This document shows, one piece after another, positions 1-6,259 of a stretch of DNA of 9,938 nucleotides. The notes beneath the pieces are model-generated. The model was given only the letters and a program-made list of their open reading frames with translations. It ran no database searches and was not told the origin of the DNA. Position 1 is the stretch's first letter, and every line of letters begins with the position of its first letter. This DNA is from Clostridiales bacterium (lineage in GTDB: Bacteria > Bacillota > Clostridia > Saccharofermentanales > UBA5734). Location of the stretch: the NCBI GenBank assembly GCA_003532195.1, contig DOFA01000255.1, positions 1 through 9,938 of the forward strand, written 5' to 3'. Both the position numbers and the translations under genes were made by a program.

Positions 1-208
1 AGCCATAACAGAACAGCATCTCGATGCCGGCGTCTTCCGCCATCTTCCTGATTTCCGCGGTTTTGCGGTCATCGCCGTTCAAGGCCGGGTCAGGCGGTCT
101 GAACTCAACTGTGCTGGCGCCGGTCGCTTTAGCCTGTTGGAAAAACAGCCCAAGATTGTCGGGGTCAAAAAGATTGCCCCAGGTCAGCCGATGTACACCA
201 TATTTCAT
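1..208 (-). CDS. Sugar phosphate isomerase/epimerase-like TIM-barrel protein (N-terminal fragment)
   Basis: This is the first 69 codons of a gene that continues past the left edge. The translation opens MKYGVHRLTWGNLF and continues through an amphipathic helix (FFQQAKATGAS) to the strand TVEFRPP, then a second helix (RKMAEDAGIEM) leading to LFCYG. This strand-helix-strand pattern, with an acidic residue ending the second strand, is typical of the xylose-isomerase-like TIM-barrel family that includes D-tagatose/D-psicose 3-epimerases. The metal-binding residues lie in the missing part, so activity and substrate cannot be judged. The ATG lies 12 bases after the cupin stop codon, with a modest AGG-type ribosome site about 8 bases upstream, so it is probably the last visible gene of the transporter operon. 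The family call is fairly likely; the specific enzyme is unknown. Confidence 0.7.
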   Translation of the reverse strand, partial: MKYGVHRLTWGNLFDPDNLGLFFQQAKATGASTVEFRPPDPALNGDDRKTAEIRKMAEDAGIEMLFCYG

Positions 209-220
209 AATCAATACCTG

Positions 221-619
221 TTATCCGGCGATCTTTTGGATCGCTGCGATCTCCTGCTCATTTAACTTGTAAAAATCACTATTGGCCGCACCGGTGTTTG
301 AATCCTCGATCAGGATCATCTTGGTGTCTTTTTTCGTAATCGTATTATGCCACATGGACCTGGGAATGCTATAAACCTGGTTGGGCTCCATTTCCGTTTT
401 GGCAAAAACCAGGCCGCCGGGTGTCTCTTCCGCCGAAACCAGGGTGCAGGAACCGTCTGTCAGGACAAACAGCTCGTCCGTCTGGTTGTGGCGTTCCAGC
501 ATGTCAATTCCTGTGATATCATTGGCCGGTTTCCAGTTTTTGATGCCAACCGTCCACTTTTCGTTTTCATAAACGCGGTGCATACCTTCACCGCTAAATT
601 CAAATGCTGAGATTTCCAT
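221..619 (-). CDS. Small single-domain cupin protein
   Basis: This is a 132-residue soluble protein with one predicted cupin beta-barrel. Cupin motif 1 is seen around residues 44-56 (HNQTDELFVLTDG, with H44 and E49 as likely metal ligands), and motif 2 around residues 79-95 (PNQVYSIPRSMWHNT, with P86 and H91). One motif-1 histidine is replaced by Q or T, so the metal site may be three-ligand. The length suits stand-alone cupins that act as sugar isomerases, epimerases or sugar-binding accessory proteins. It lies between the sugar-binding lipoprotein gene and an isomerase/epimerase gene on the same strand, which suggests work on the imported substrate, possibly at the anomer or ketose level; that is inference. 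The start has a GGAAAGAAG-type ribosome site. No precise reaction can be assigned. Confidence 0.75.
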   Translation of the reverse strand: MEISAFEFSGEGMHRVYENEKWTVGIKNWKPANDITGIDMLERHNQTDELFVLTDGSCTLVSAEETPGGLVFAKTEMEPNQVYSIPRSMWHNTITKKDTKMILIEDSNTGAANSDFYKLNEQEIAAIQKIAG

Positions 620-701
620 ATATATGCTTCTTTCCGTTATTTTCCCGGGATCCGGGACAGATCCACTGGTTTGGTGTGGATTTTGGATTGATCTTGTTGG
701 A

Positions 702-739
702 TCTCCGGGGGAATTCCACTGTGGGCATTCCCCCGGAGA
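702..739 (-). other. Perfect 13-bp intercistronic stem-loop
   Basis: TCTCCGGGGGAAT (702-714) is exactly complementary to ATTCCCCCGGAGA (727-739) around a 12-base loop. It lies in the 161-bp gap after the binding-protein gene and before the cupin gene. Neither strand has a U-run after the stem, so it is not a standard terminator. Such hairpins after binding-protein genes commonly block 3' exonucleases or cause partial termination, keeping binding-protein mRNA above that of its neighbours. A weaker stem (ATCCAC 661-666 with GTGGAT 676-681) follows on the minus strand. Confidence 0.75.
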
Positions 740-780
740 AACCGGTTGATGGGTTCAAGCAGCGTCACATGGCGCTGTTA

Positions 781-2040
781 TTAGTCGCCGTGGATGGCCT
801 TGTTCATGATTTCCAAAGCTTTTTCAGCAGTAATCTGGCCGAGCAGGGCTTGCTGGTTCGTGCCGGCCCAGACACTGTTTGAAAATTCGGCAATTGTGTC
901 CGTAGGCGGCAGAACGCCGGCGATCTGCAGACTGGCAGCCGCGACAGCCTGGAACCGGTTGGACGTGAATTCGGGCGTCGCTTTGACATTATTGGTGCCA
1001 AGGCCCTTACCAGTAGTTTTAAACCAGGTTGTGCCGCCCTCGCCAGTTGTCATATATTTGTAGAATTCGAATGCGGCAGCCTTGTTTTCACTCTGTTCAT
1101 AAACAACCAGTTCGGTATCGCCAGCCGCGGTCCATTGGCCTTTATCGCTGCCGGGAACGACGAAGGCGTCGACATCCTCGCCAAAAGTGTCGATCCAGGT
1201 TTTACTGGAACCGATATGGTGAATGACCATCGCCGTCAGTCCGGTCTTGAAACCGTCGACTATTTCGGCGAATGCTGCGTTAGGTGAGGACTCGGGTACA
1301 AATCCTTCCTCAAAGAGGTTCAGATAAGCTTTATACCCTTCAACCGCTTGCGGGGTGGTCAGGTCGTCCCAGGTTGCACCGTAAGCGTACAGGAAGGCGC
1401 CCAGATGCTCCTGGCCGCCGCCGGCGCCGCGCATGCCGAAGCCATAGATATCCGTCTTGCCGTCATTATTGGTATCCATGGTGCATTTTTCAATCGCTTC
1501 CAGGAATTCCGTAAACGTGGCCGGTGTTTTGGTGATGCCGGCCTGCTCGAAGTAAGAGGGCCGATAGTAGACATAAAGCGCTTCCAGCGTCCAGGGCAGT
1601 ATAGACAGTGTATTGTCCCCGGTGGCGTTCTTCATGATCGTCCAGATGCCGTCGTTCAGCTGGGCTTTGTCTCCCCAGGCGTCAACATGCGTGGTCATGT
1701 CGGCTAAAAGCTTGTTGGCGGCAAACATTTTGCCGGCTTGCAGCTTGAAGGTCGACATGTCTGGTCCGCCGCCACCCATGATAGCCGTGAAGATCGTGTC
1801 GGTGAATCCGCCGCTGTTCCAGGGGTACTCTTCGGCAGTCACCGTGATTTTCATCGTATTGGTTTCATTAAAACTCTTAACAATGTTCTGCATCAGGTCA
1901 GACTGCTCTGTATTGTCCGCCCAGTACCAATAGGTCAAGGATGCCGGCTTCGGTGCAGCAGTGGTGTTTTCGGTCGTGCCGCAGGCGGCGATGGACAGAA
2001 CCATGGCTACAGCTAATAAAATGATCCATAATTTTTTCAT
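781..2040 (-). CDS. Sugar ABC transporter substrate-binding lipoprotein (SBP_bac_1 type)
   Basis: This is a 419-residue extracellular sugar-binding protein of the CUT1 ABC class. It starts with a lipoprotein signal peptide: basic MKK, hydrophobic residues 4-19, and a lipobox IAAC with the lipidated cysteine at residue 20. A short Thr/Ala/Pro-rich linker follows, then the mature domain beginning LTYWYWADN, which matches the first strand of family 1 binding proteins. Later features fit the fold, such as GGPDMSTFKLQAGKMFAANKLL and YKYMTTGEGGTTWF near the C-terminal lobe. The chosen ATG has an excellent AAAGGAGG site 7 bases upstream. An in-frame ATG 24 codons earlier would place a polar stretch before the signal peptide and is rejected. 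It is downstream of its two permease genes after a 298-bp gap and probably captures an oligosaccharide or sugar acid. The ligand is unknown. Confidence 0.93.
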   Translation of the reverse strand: MKKLWIILLAVAMVLSIAACGTTENTTAAPKPASLTYWYWADNTEQSDLMQNIVKSFNETNTMKITVTAEEYPWNSGGFTDTIFTAIMGGGGPDMSTFKLQAGKMFAANKLLADMTTHVDAWGDKAQLNDGIWTIMKNATGDNTLSILPWTLEALYVYYRPSYFEQAGITKTPATFTEFLEAIEKCTMDTNNDGKTDIYGFGMRGAGGGQEHLGAFLYAYGATWDDLTTPQAVEGYKAYLNLFEEGFVPESSPNAAFAEIVDGFKTGLTAMVIHHIGSSKTWIDTFGEDVDAFVVPGSDKGQWTAAGDTELVVYEQSENKAAAFEFYKYMTTGEGGTTWFKTTGKGLGTNNVKATPEFTSNRFQAVAAASLQIAGVLPPTDTIAEFSNSVWAGTNQQALLGQITAEKALEIMNKAIHGD

Positions 2041-2102
2041 GATTTTTCCTCCTTTAAGGAAACCTGAACAATGCCTGTATCCAAAACACTTCAAGTCATA
2101 TT

Positions 2103-2112
2103 TTGTATACAA
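2103..2112. promoter_or_regulatory. Candidate GntR/FadR-type operator palindrome
   Basis: TTGTATACAA is a perfect 10-bp palindrome located 63 bases before the binding-protein ATG. FadR-subfamily GntR regulators commonly bind short palindromes with GT...AC half-sites (the LldR-type TNGTNNNACNA pattern and the UxuR/ExuR GGTATACC type), so it is a plausible site for the GntR protein encoded at 4089-4796. No equally good copy was seen by eye at that regulator's own promoter, which weakens the call. Confidence 0.4.
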
Positions 2113-2158
2113 TTTACGTCGCTACTTGATTATTTGGCTACATCTTTTGGATGAATTG

Positions 2159-2191
2159 TTCTTGAGCTGCCGCATTGCCCCGGCTCAAGAA
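2159..2191 (-). other. Intergenic stem-loop between permease and binding-protein genes
   Basis: TTCTTGAGC (2159-2167) pairs perfectly with GCTCAAGAA (2183-2191) around a 15-base loop whose ends can add CCG/CGG pairs. No T-run follows on either strand. It may stabilise the permease transcript or attenuate read-through into the binding-protein gene. Confidence 0.55.
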
Positions 2192-2338
2192 AAGTCTTTC
2201 CGAAATCTCTCGTTTCTCCGCTCTTGCCGATGATTCAACTGGATCCTTAGCCGATTCCCCGGCCGGCAGAGAATGCTTTTTGCCTCTTGTGCTGATTCCT
2301 CCCTCTTGTTCGTGTTTATATCGCTTGCGTCAAGCCTT

Positions 2339-3190
2339 TCAGCCTTTGACTCCTCCGGCAGTCAACCCGGCGACCAGCTTTTTCTGGGCCAGGAAGAACA
2401 TGATGCAAACCGGAACGATCGCAATCGATCCGCCGGCGCACAACATATCCCACTCAACCCCCAACTGGCCGATCAGGCTGTTCAAGGCGACCGGAATGGT
2501 CCGGGTCGCCGGATTGGTAAAAATGGATGACATGGTATACTCGTTCCAGGCTTGCATAAACATATAAACAGCCGCTGCCATCAAGCCCGGGGTCAGTATG
2601 GGCAGAAAAATCCGGATAAAGGCGCTGAACCGGTTGCAGCCGTCCACCAGAGCCGCTTCTTCCAGCGAGAAGGGAACATCACGGATAAAGCCCTGGATCA
2701 GCCAGACCGAGAAAGGTATGGTGAATGTCGCATAAGCGACAACCAGTCCCCAGGGCGTATAAAGCAGTCCGATCGACCGCATGATCGAATAGAGCGGGAT
2801 CATCAGAAGCACGGTGGGAAACATGTTATTGGACAGGAAAACCGCCATCAGTGCTTTACGCCCTTTAAAATCATAGCGCGAGAAAGCGTAAGCAGCGAGC
2901 GTTGAAACCAATATAGACAGAACAGTCGTGCAGACGGCTACGATCAGACTGTTCTTCATATACTTCAAAAAATCAAAATAGCCGAACAGTTTCTCATAGG
3001 TTGCCCAGGTTAATTCTTTCGGCCAGTAAACCAGTGGCGTCGCATAGATTTCGGCGCTGGTTTTCACCGATGTGATAAACATCCAGTAAAACGGGAAGAG
3101 CAAAAACACCAGAAACAGCGCCATCGGCAAGGTTAGTGAAAACAGCGATTTTATGCCCCTGGTTATTTTATTGTGCATTTGCATTTTCAT
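2339..3190 (-). CDS. Carbohydrate ABC transporter permease (MalG type, CUT1)
   Basis: This 283-residue inner-membrane permease forms half of the sugar channel. It shows about six hydrophobic segments: residues 21-40 (LPMALFLVFLLFPFYWMFIT), 81-104, 113-135, 145-165, 200-215 and 255-270. The EAA loop that docks the ATPase is at 177-197 (EEAALVDGCNRFSAFIRIFLP), with the conserved glycine. The late position of the EAA loop and the short C-terminus are typical of MalG-like subunits. The chosen ATG has AGAAGG 7 bases upstream; a longer frame with 28 extra residues overlaps the neighbouring permease gene and is rejected. It follows the partner permease by 23 bases and surely forms a heterodimer with it. 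Substrate is not evident from sequence. Confidence 0.93.
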   Translation of the reverse strand: MKMQMHNKITRGIKSLFSLTLPMALFLVFLLFPFYWMFITSVKTSAEIYATPLVYWPKELTWATYEKLFGYFDFLKYMKNSLIVAVCTTVLSILVSTLAAYAFSRYDFKGRKALMAVFLSNNMFPTVLLMIPLYSIMRSIGLLYTPWGLVVAYATFTIPFSVWLIQGFIRDVPFSLEEAALVDGCNRFSAFIRIFLPILTPGLMAAAVYMFMQAWNEYTMSSIFTNPATRTIPVALNSLIGQLGVEWDMLCAGGSIAIVPVCIMFFLAQKKLVAGLTAGGVKG

Positions 3191-3213
3191 AACATTACCT
3201 TCTGTTATTGCCC

Positions 3214-4092
3214 CTATTTGTTCCGTAAGGATGACCTCAAATAGGGTATGACAACAAACAGCAGCAGCACGCACATGATGACCGCCATCGCCGAAGCATA
3301 TCCCAGATTGAGGACCTGGGCTTTCTGGTAAACATAGACGCCTATGGTCTGAGTCGCGTAAGCCGGGCCGCCGGCCGTCATGTTCTGAATGATGTCGACC
3401 GAGTTGGTGACCCAGATCACCCGCAGCATCAGCGTGACGAAGACCGTATTCTTGATCGATGGCAGAGTGATGTGGACTAATTTTTGCCAGCTGTGGGCGC
3501 CGTCGATATCCGCCGCCTCATACATGTCGTGCGATACCCCTTGTAAAGCGGCCAGAATCATCAGGGCAAAGAAGGGTATCCCCTGCCAGATGACCGTGAA
3601 GATGGCGGCGGGCAAAGCCGTTGCGATGCGGGACAGAAACGGTATTCCGTCCCCGATCAGGCGCAGCTTGAGCAGAAGGTCGTTGATGACGCCATAGTCG
3701 CCATCGTAGAGCCAGCGCCAGACCAGGCCGATCACGACGCCCGACATAACCCAGGGCAGCATGGATACCGAGCGTACGACGCCGCGGCCTCTGAATTTGC
3801 GGTTCAGGAGCAGGGCCATGAGGAAGCCGAACAGGAACTGGAAGCCGACGCCGAAAATGACCCAGAGGACGGTTCTGACCAATGAAGGCCAGAATTGGGG
3901 ATCCTTGCCAAAAATATCCAGGTAATTCTTCAATCCGATAAAAGCAGTCTTGCTCGGATAGCGCAGATCATAAAACATAAAGCTGTTGATCAGCGCCCGG
4001 ACAATAGGAATAAATACAACCAGCAGGATAATCAGTACCGCGGGACTGATCAGAAGGTATGGGTAAATCCAGCTGATTTTCTTGAGCTTCAT
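3214..4092 (-). CDS. Carbohydrate ABC transporter permease (MalF/UgpA type, CUT1)
   Basis: This 292-residue inner-membrane permease starts MKLKKISWIYPYLLISPAVL, the usual opening of UgpA/LacF-like subunits. It has about six hydrophobic segments, including 11-33, 73-97, 108-127, 160-182, 215-230 and 266-284. The EAA motif lies at 191-210 (YEAADIDGAHSWQKLVHITL), and the family signature TAGGPAYATQTIGVYVYQ is at 239-256. Its ATG overlaps the TGA stop of the GntR gene (ATGA), so the two are probably translationally coupled, with a GGAG/GGGTTAGG purine-rich site inside the regulator's end. It pairs with the downstream permease. No ATPase gene is nearby, as is common in Gram-positive CUT1 systems that share an MsmX-like ATPase. 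Confidence 0.93.
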   Translation of the reverse strand: MKLKKISWIYPYLLISPAVLIILLVVFIPIVRALINSFMFYDLRYPSKTAFIGLKNYLDIFGKDPQFWPSLVRTVLWVIFGVGFQFLFGFLMALLLNRKFRGRGVVRSVSMLPWVMSGVVIGLVWRWLYDGDYGVINDLLLKLRLIGDGIPFLSRIATALPAAIFTVIWQGIPFFALMILAALQGVSHDMYEAADIDGAHSWQKLVHITLPSIKNTVFVTLMLRVIWVTNSVDIIQNMTAGGPAYATQTIGVYVYQKAQVLNLGYASAMAVIMCVLLLFVVIPYLRSSLRNK

Positions 4093-4796
4093 CCTAACCC
4101 ATCTCCCTTATCCAGCAGCTTGATATCTTCAAGCGAATTATATATATGTGAAGATACCGCGTTCTTGACTTTCCATGGCTCCCGGTTGGCAATCGCCAGA
4201 TAAATGTCCATATGGGCATGCTGGGCCCGTTTGTGGCTGCGCTCATGGTCGTGCAGAATCACGACGCCTTTTTCGATCGTCTCGTAGATTACGGGGATCA
4301 GCTGATTGAACACGGCATTCCTCGAGCAGGCGGCGATCAGCGTATGGAACTGGATGTCGAGGTTCATGCGGTCGTCGCTCATAAAACTGGTTTTCTGCAT
4401 TTTGTCGGCAATCTGTTTCAATTCCAGGATTTCATCCCGGGTCGCCCTTTCGGCGGCCAGCATGGCAATTTGCGGTTCAATCAGGAGCCGGGCTTCAAAA
4501 ATGTCTTCAATCAGTTTTTCCTTTTTCAGATAGCGAAAACCCAAAGGATCCTCGGCTCTGCCTGTGTTGTCACTGACGTAAGTGCCGTCGCCCTGGCGGA
4601 TGACGACGATATTCTGGGCTTTCAGCGCTTTGAAGGCCTCGCGGATCGTCGAGCGGCTGACAGAATATAACTCAGCCAGCTGCTTTTCGTTGGGGAGCTT
4701 AGTGCCAGGCTTCATGTTCTCATGAATGATCATGTCATTGATTTTCTTGGTGATCGTCACGGACAAGAGATTGTCTTGTGTAGATTTTCCAGCCAT
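4089..4796 (-). CDS. FadR-subfamily GntR transcriptional regulator
   Basis: This is a 235-residue DNA-binding regulator. Residues 13-77 form the winged helix, with the GntR signature KLPNEKQLAELYSVSRSTIR (33-52) and the wing IRQGDGTYV (66-74). The C-terminal FCD all-helical effector domain spans about 95-225 and keeps a complete metal/ligand site: D147 and H151 (LDIQFH), H195 (HMDIYLAI) and H217 (SSHIYN). FCD regulators usually sense small organic acids, sugar acids or their phosphates, which hints at the operon's substrate. The start at MAGKST is chosen because AAGGAG lies 7 bases upstream; a start nine codons earlier lacks this. It is the first gene of the transporter operon, overlaps the permease start by 4 bases, and likely represses its own operon until the inducer appears. 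Direct target sites are not proven. Confidence 0.92.
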   Translation of the reverse strand: MAGKSTQDNLLSVTITKKINDMIIHENMKPGTKLPNEKQLAELYSVSRSTIREAFKALKAQNIVVIRQGDGTYVSDNTGRAEDPLGFRYLKKEKLIEDIFEARLLIEPQIAMLAAERATRDEILELKQIADKMQKTSFMSDDRMNLDIQFHTLIAACSRNAVFNQLIPVIYETIEKGVVILHDHERSHKRAQHAHMDIYLAIANREPWKVKNAVSSHIYNSLEDIKLLDKGDGLG

Positions 4797-4881
4797 TCCT
4801 GCTCTCCTTCTTTGGAGCTGCACCTTCTTGACTTCACTGAGATGTTTTTGCTTGCTGATAATCCTGAACGCTTACAATTAC

Positions 4882-4910
4882 ACAATACGCAATGATATGA
4901 TGTTTGTCAA
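4882..4910 (-). promoter_or_regulatory. Promoter of the GntR-ABC transporter operon
   Basis: On the minus strand, a perfect -35 TTGACA (4910-4905) is followed after exactly 17 bases by TATTGT (4887-4882, 4 of 6 match to TATAAT). The start point would be near 4875, giving a leader of about 80 bases before the regulator ATG. It is the best sigma-A-type promoter in this gap. Confidence 0.6.
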
Positions 4911-5143
4911 TACCTATTTGAACAATTTTCAATATCCTTTATTAAACATGTCAACTATGCAAGAGATTTTGCGGCCATTATGCACATATCACACATATTT
5001 AGCCTTAGTTTTGCATAAATATAAATTATATACATCATACGTTTAATTTGACTGATTAATAATTTTCGTGTTATTTTCTAATAATAAAATCACATCAAGA
5101 TCGTCATCATATGTACTGCTGTAACGGCAGGAGATTGAAATTG

Positions 5144-5187
5144 AAAAAGCAGCAGAATGCCGTTATACAATTCCGGCAGCTGCTGCT
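5144..5187 (-). terminator. Intrinsic terminator of the nagB-like/isomerase/oxidoreductase operon
   Basis: Read on the minus strand, AGCAGCAG (5187-5180) pairs with CTGCTGCT (5155-5148), and an inner TGCCG/CGGCA stem (5178-5174 with 5162-5158) extends the hairpin across a 1x2 internal loop with an 11-base apical loop. The stem is followed by TTTT, giving a run of five U including the last paired base. It lies about 135 bases after the oxidoreductase stop and is the best end signal for locus B's leftward operon. The U-run is short, so termination may be partial. Confidence 0.7.
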
Positions 5188-5263
5188 CATCTTCGCCCTA
5201 AATTATTTGGAAAAACCTTAAGTCACAAGTAGCTTAAAAACTATGTTAAAACTGTCGTCCAAT

Positions 5264-5289
5264 AAATTATACCTTCAAATTATACCTTA
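5264..5289. repeat. Tandem 13-bp direct repeat
   Basis: AAATTATACCTTC (5264-5276) is followed directly by AAATTATACCTTA (5277-5289), identical except for the last base. It lies just after the oxidoreductase stop on the minus strand. Two copies only; it may be a slippage duplication, and no function is evident. Confidence 0.7.
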
Positions 5290-5322
5290 AAAGCATGAAG
5301 AGAAAATGAATACCGGCCAAGT

Positions 5323-6189
5323 TTAAATTATTTCGATCATCACCCGCTGCCCGCTGGTGAAGGCCGCTTCGACCGCGTTCATGACGATGACCGAGAGCAG
5401 CATTTCTTCGGTCGGGTTCGGCATATGGCCGGTGCGGACCATTGCCGCGAAATGCGCCGTCTCGATTTCGTATCCCTTCGCCACATCGATGGCATGGGTT
5501 TCGGCCTTCTCATTCGTCAAGACGGTCCCGCCATACTGATAGGCTTTCTCGGTGAAGCTGAGATGGACGGTAAAACAGTCATATTCCAGCAAAGCGGTAA
5601 CGCCGGCGCTGTTTTGGAAAGCGCGGACCGCCAGCGGATTGTAGCCAAAGACCGTTAATGCAATTTCAACCAGATGCGGCGAATAAAAACAGAAGCCGCC
5701 ATACTCGTTGGTCATGCTGACCGGCGCCCAGACATGCCCGCCCGCCAGTGTGCCGGCTGCCTGGGCGGTCTGCGCAAAATCCCTCAGGGACAGCGTGTCC
5801 GGGACCAGCCGCGTCGAGGAACCGCCCATGACCGGGGCATGATGCTCGGTGGCCAGCTGCAGCAGCGTCCGTGTCGATTCGGCCCGGTCAGTAATCGGCT
5901 TATCAACAAAAACCGGCATACCGGCTTCGATAAACGGCCGGGCGTAGCCTGCGTGCAGGCCGCCGTGGCGGGAGGTGATCATCATCGCGTCGACGCGCCC
6001 GAGGAAATCCTGCGGCTTGTCGGCGATAAATTCCAATTGGCCTTCCTGAAATACTTTCTCGCTGGATGCGCGGACTTCGCCGGCGATGCCGACGACCCGC
6101 ATATCCTCATATTGGCCGGAAAGGTTGAAGATGCGTGTGAATGCCAGAGCATGCGAGTTTTCGCTCCCGATAATGCCGATCCGATACAT
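5323..6189 (-). CDS. Gfo/Idh/MocA-family oxidoreductase (compact)
   Basis: This is a 288-residue probable NAD(P)-dependent sugar dehydrogenase or related enzyme. The N-terminal Rossmann fold starts MYRIGIIGSENSHA (1-14); the dinucleotide loop reads GIIGSENSHA rather than the usual GxGxxG, a form I associate with a distinct subgroup of the family. The cofactor-proximal DKP (96-98) corresponds to the family's EKP lysine motif, and H172 (FYSPHLVEI) is a candidate catalytic residue. A C-terminal helix (EEMLLSVIVMNAVEAAFTSG) and final strand match the family. It is shorter than the usual 330-390 residues. The second of two close ATGs is chosen because GAGG sits 7 bases upstream of it. It is the last gene of the leftward arm, 70 bases after the isomerase. 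Likely substrates are sugars or cyclitols; which one is unknown. Confidence 0.85.
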   Translation of the reverse strand: MYRIGIIGSENSHALAFTRIFNLSGQYEDMRVVGIAGEVRASSEKVFQEGQLEFIADKPQDFLGRVDAMMITSRHGGLHAGYARPFIEAGMPVFVDKPITDRAESTRTLLQLATEHHAPVMGGSSTRLVPDTLSLRDFAQTAQAAGTLAGGHVWAPVSMTNEYGGFCFYSPHLVEIALTVFGYNPLAVRAFQNSAGVTALLEYDCFTVHLSFTEKAYQYGGTVLTNEKAETHAIDVAKGYEIETAHFAAMVRTGHMPNPTEEMLLSVIVMNAVEAAFTSGQRVMIEII

Positions 6190-6259
6190 AGTCATTCCTC
6201 ACTTTCAAATATTGAGATTGAACCTCATATGCCGGTTTGATTGACAACTCAATTGCCGG

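Larger units (their letters stand above)
2041..2338. other. Intergenic region before the binding-protein gene
   Basis: This 298-bp stretch separates the second permease gene from the binding-protein gene on the minus strand and has no credible gene. It contains a small GCTTG-CGT-CAAGC hairpin just after the permease stop (2323-2335), a larger stem-loop at 2159-2191, the palindrome TTGTATACAA at 2103-2112, and a strong ribosome site next to the binding-protein start. I found no pair of -35/-10 boxes close to consensus, so a separate promoter here is possible but unproven. Confidence 0.6.
4911..5322. other. AT-rich intergenic region between the two loci
   Basis: About 410 bases without a supportable gene separate the oxidoreductase stop from the transporter-operon promoter, both on the minus strand. 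The right part carries a tandem 13-mer and an intrinsic terminator; the left part (about 4911-5110) is markedly AT-rich compared with the flanking genes, as is common upstream of strong promoters (UP elements, bendable DNA). A 36-codon frame on the plus strand (5111-5221) overlaps the terminator hairpin and is not accepted as a gene. Confidence 0.6.

Noticed and set aside
1348..1707. A 119-codon plus-strand frame inside the binding-protein gene, and other long frames antisense to genes (for example 4212-4670, 5674-6240 and 8441-9055).
   Set aside because: They lie opposite genes with clear family motifs, lack ribosome sites I could recognise, and show no recognisable protein family. GC-rich codons commonly create such antisense frames.
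2041..2112. A 24-codon extension of the binding-protein gene to an upstream ATG.
   Set aside because: It would put a polar, Cys/His-containing stretch before a perfect lipoprotein signal peptide. The ATG at 2040 has an excellent ribosome site.
2159..2191. The stem-loop considered as an intrinsic terminator of the permease genes.
   Set aside because: Neither strand carries a T-run directly after the stem, so it is listed only as a stem-loop.
4950..5050. Possible CRP-like or other activator sites (TGTGATATGTGCATA on the minus strand).
   Set aside because: Only one half-site matches and there is no symmetrical partner; in AT-rich DNA such matches are expected by chance.
5111..5221. A 36-codon plus-strand frame in the 4797-5322 gap, with an AGGAG site (5129-5133) 7 bases before an in-frame TTG at 5141.
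   Set aside because: It overlaps the terminator hairpin, whose CAG/CTG symmetry produces the Gln- and Leu-rich residues. No promoter was seen in front of it and no family is recognisable.
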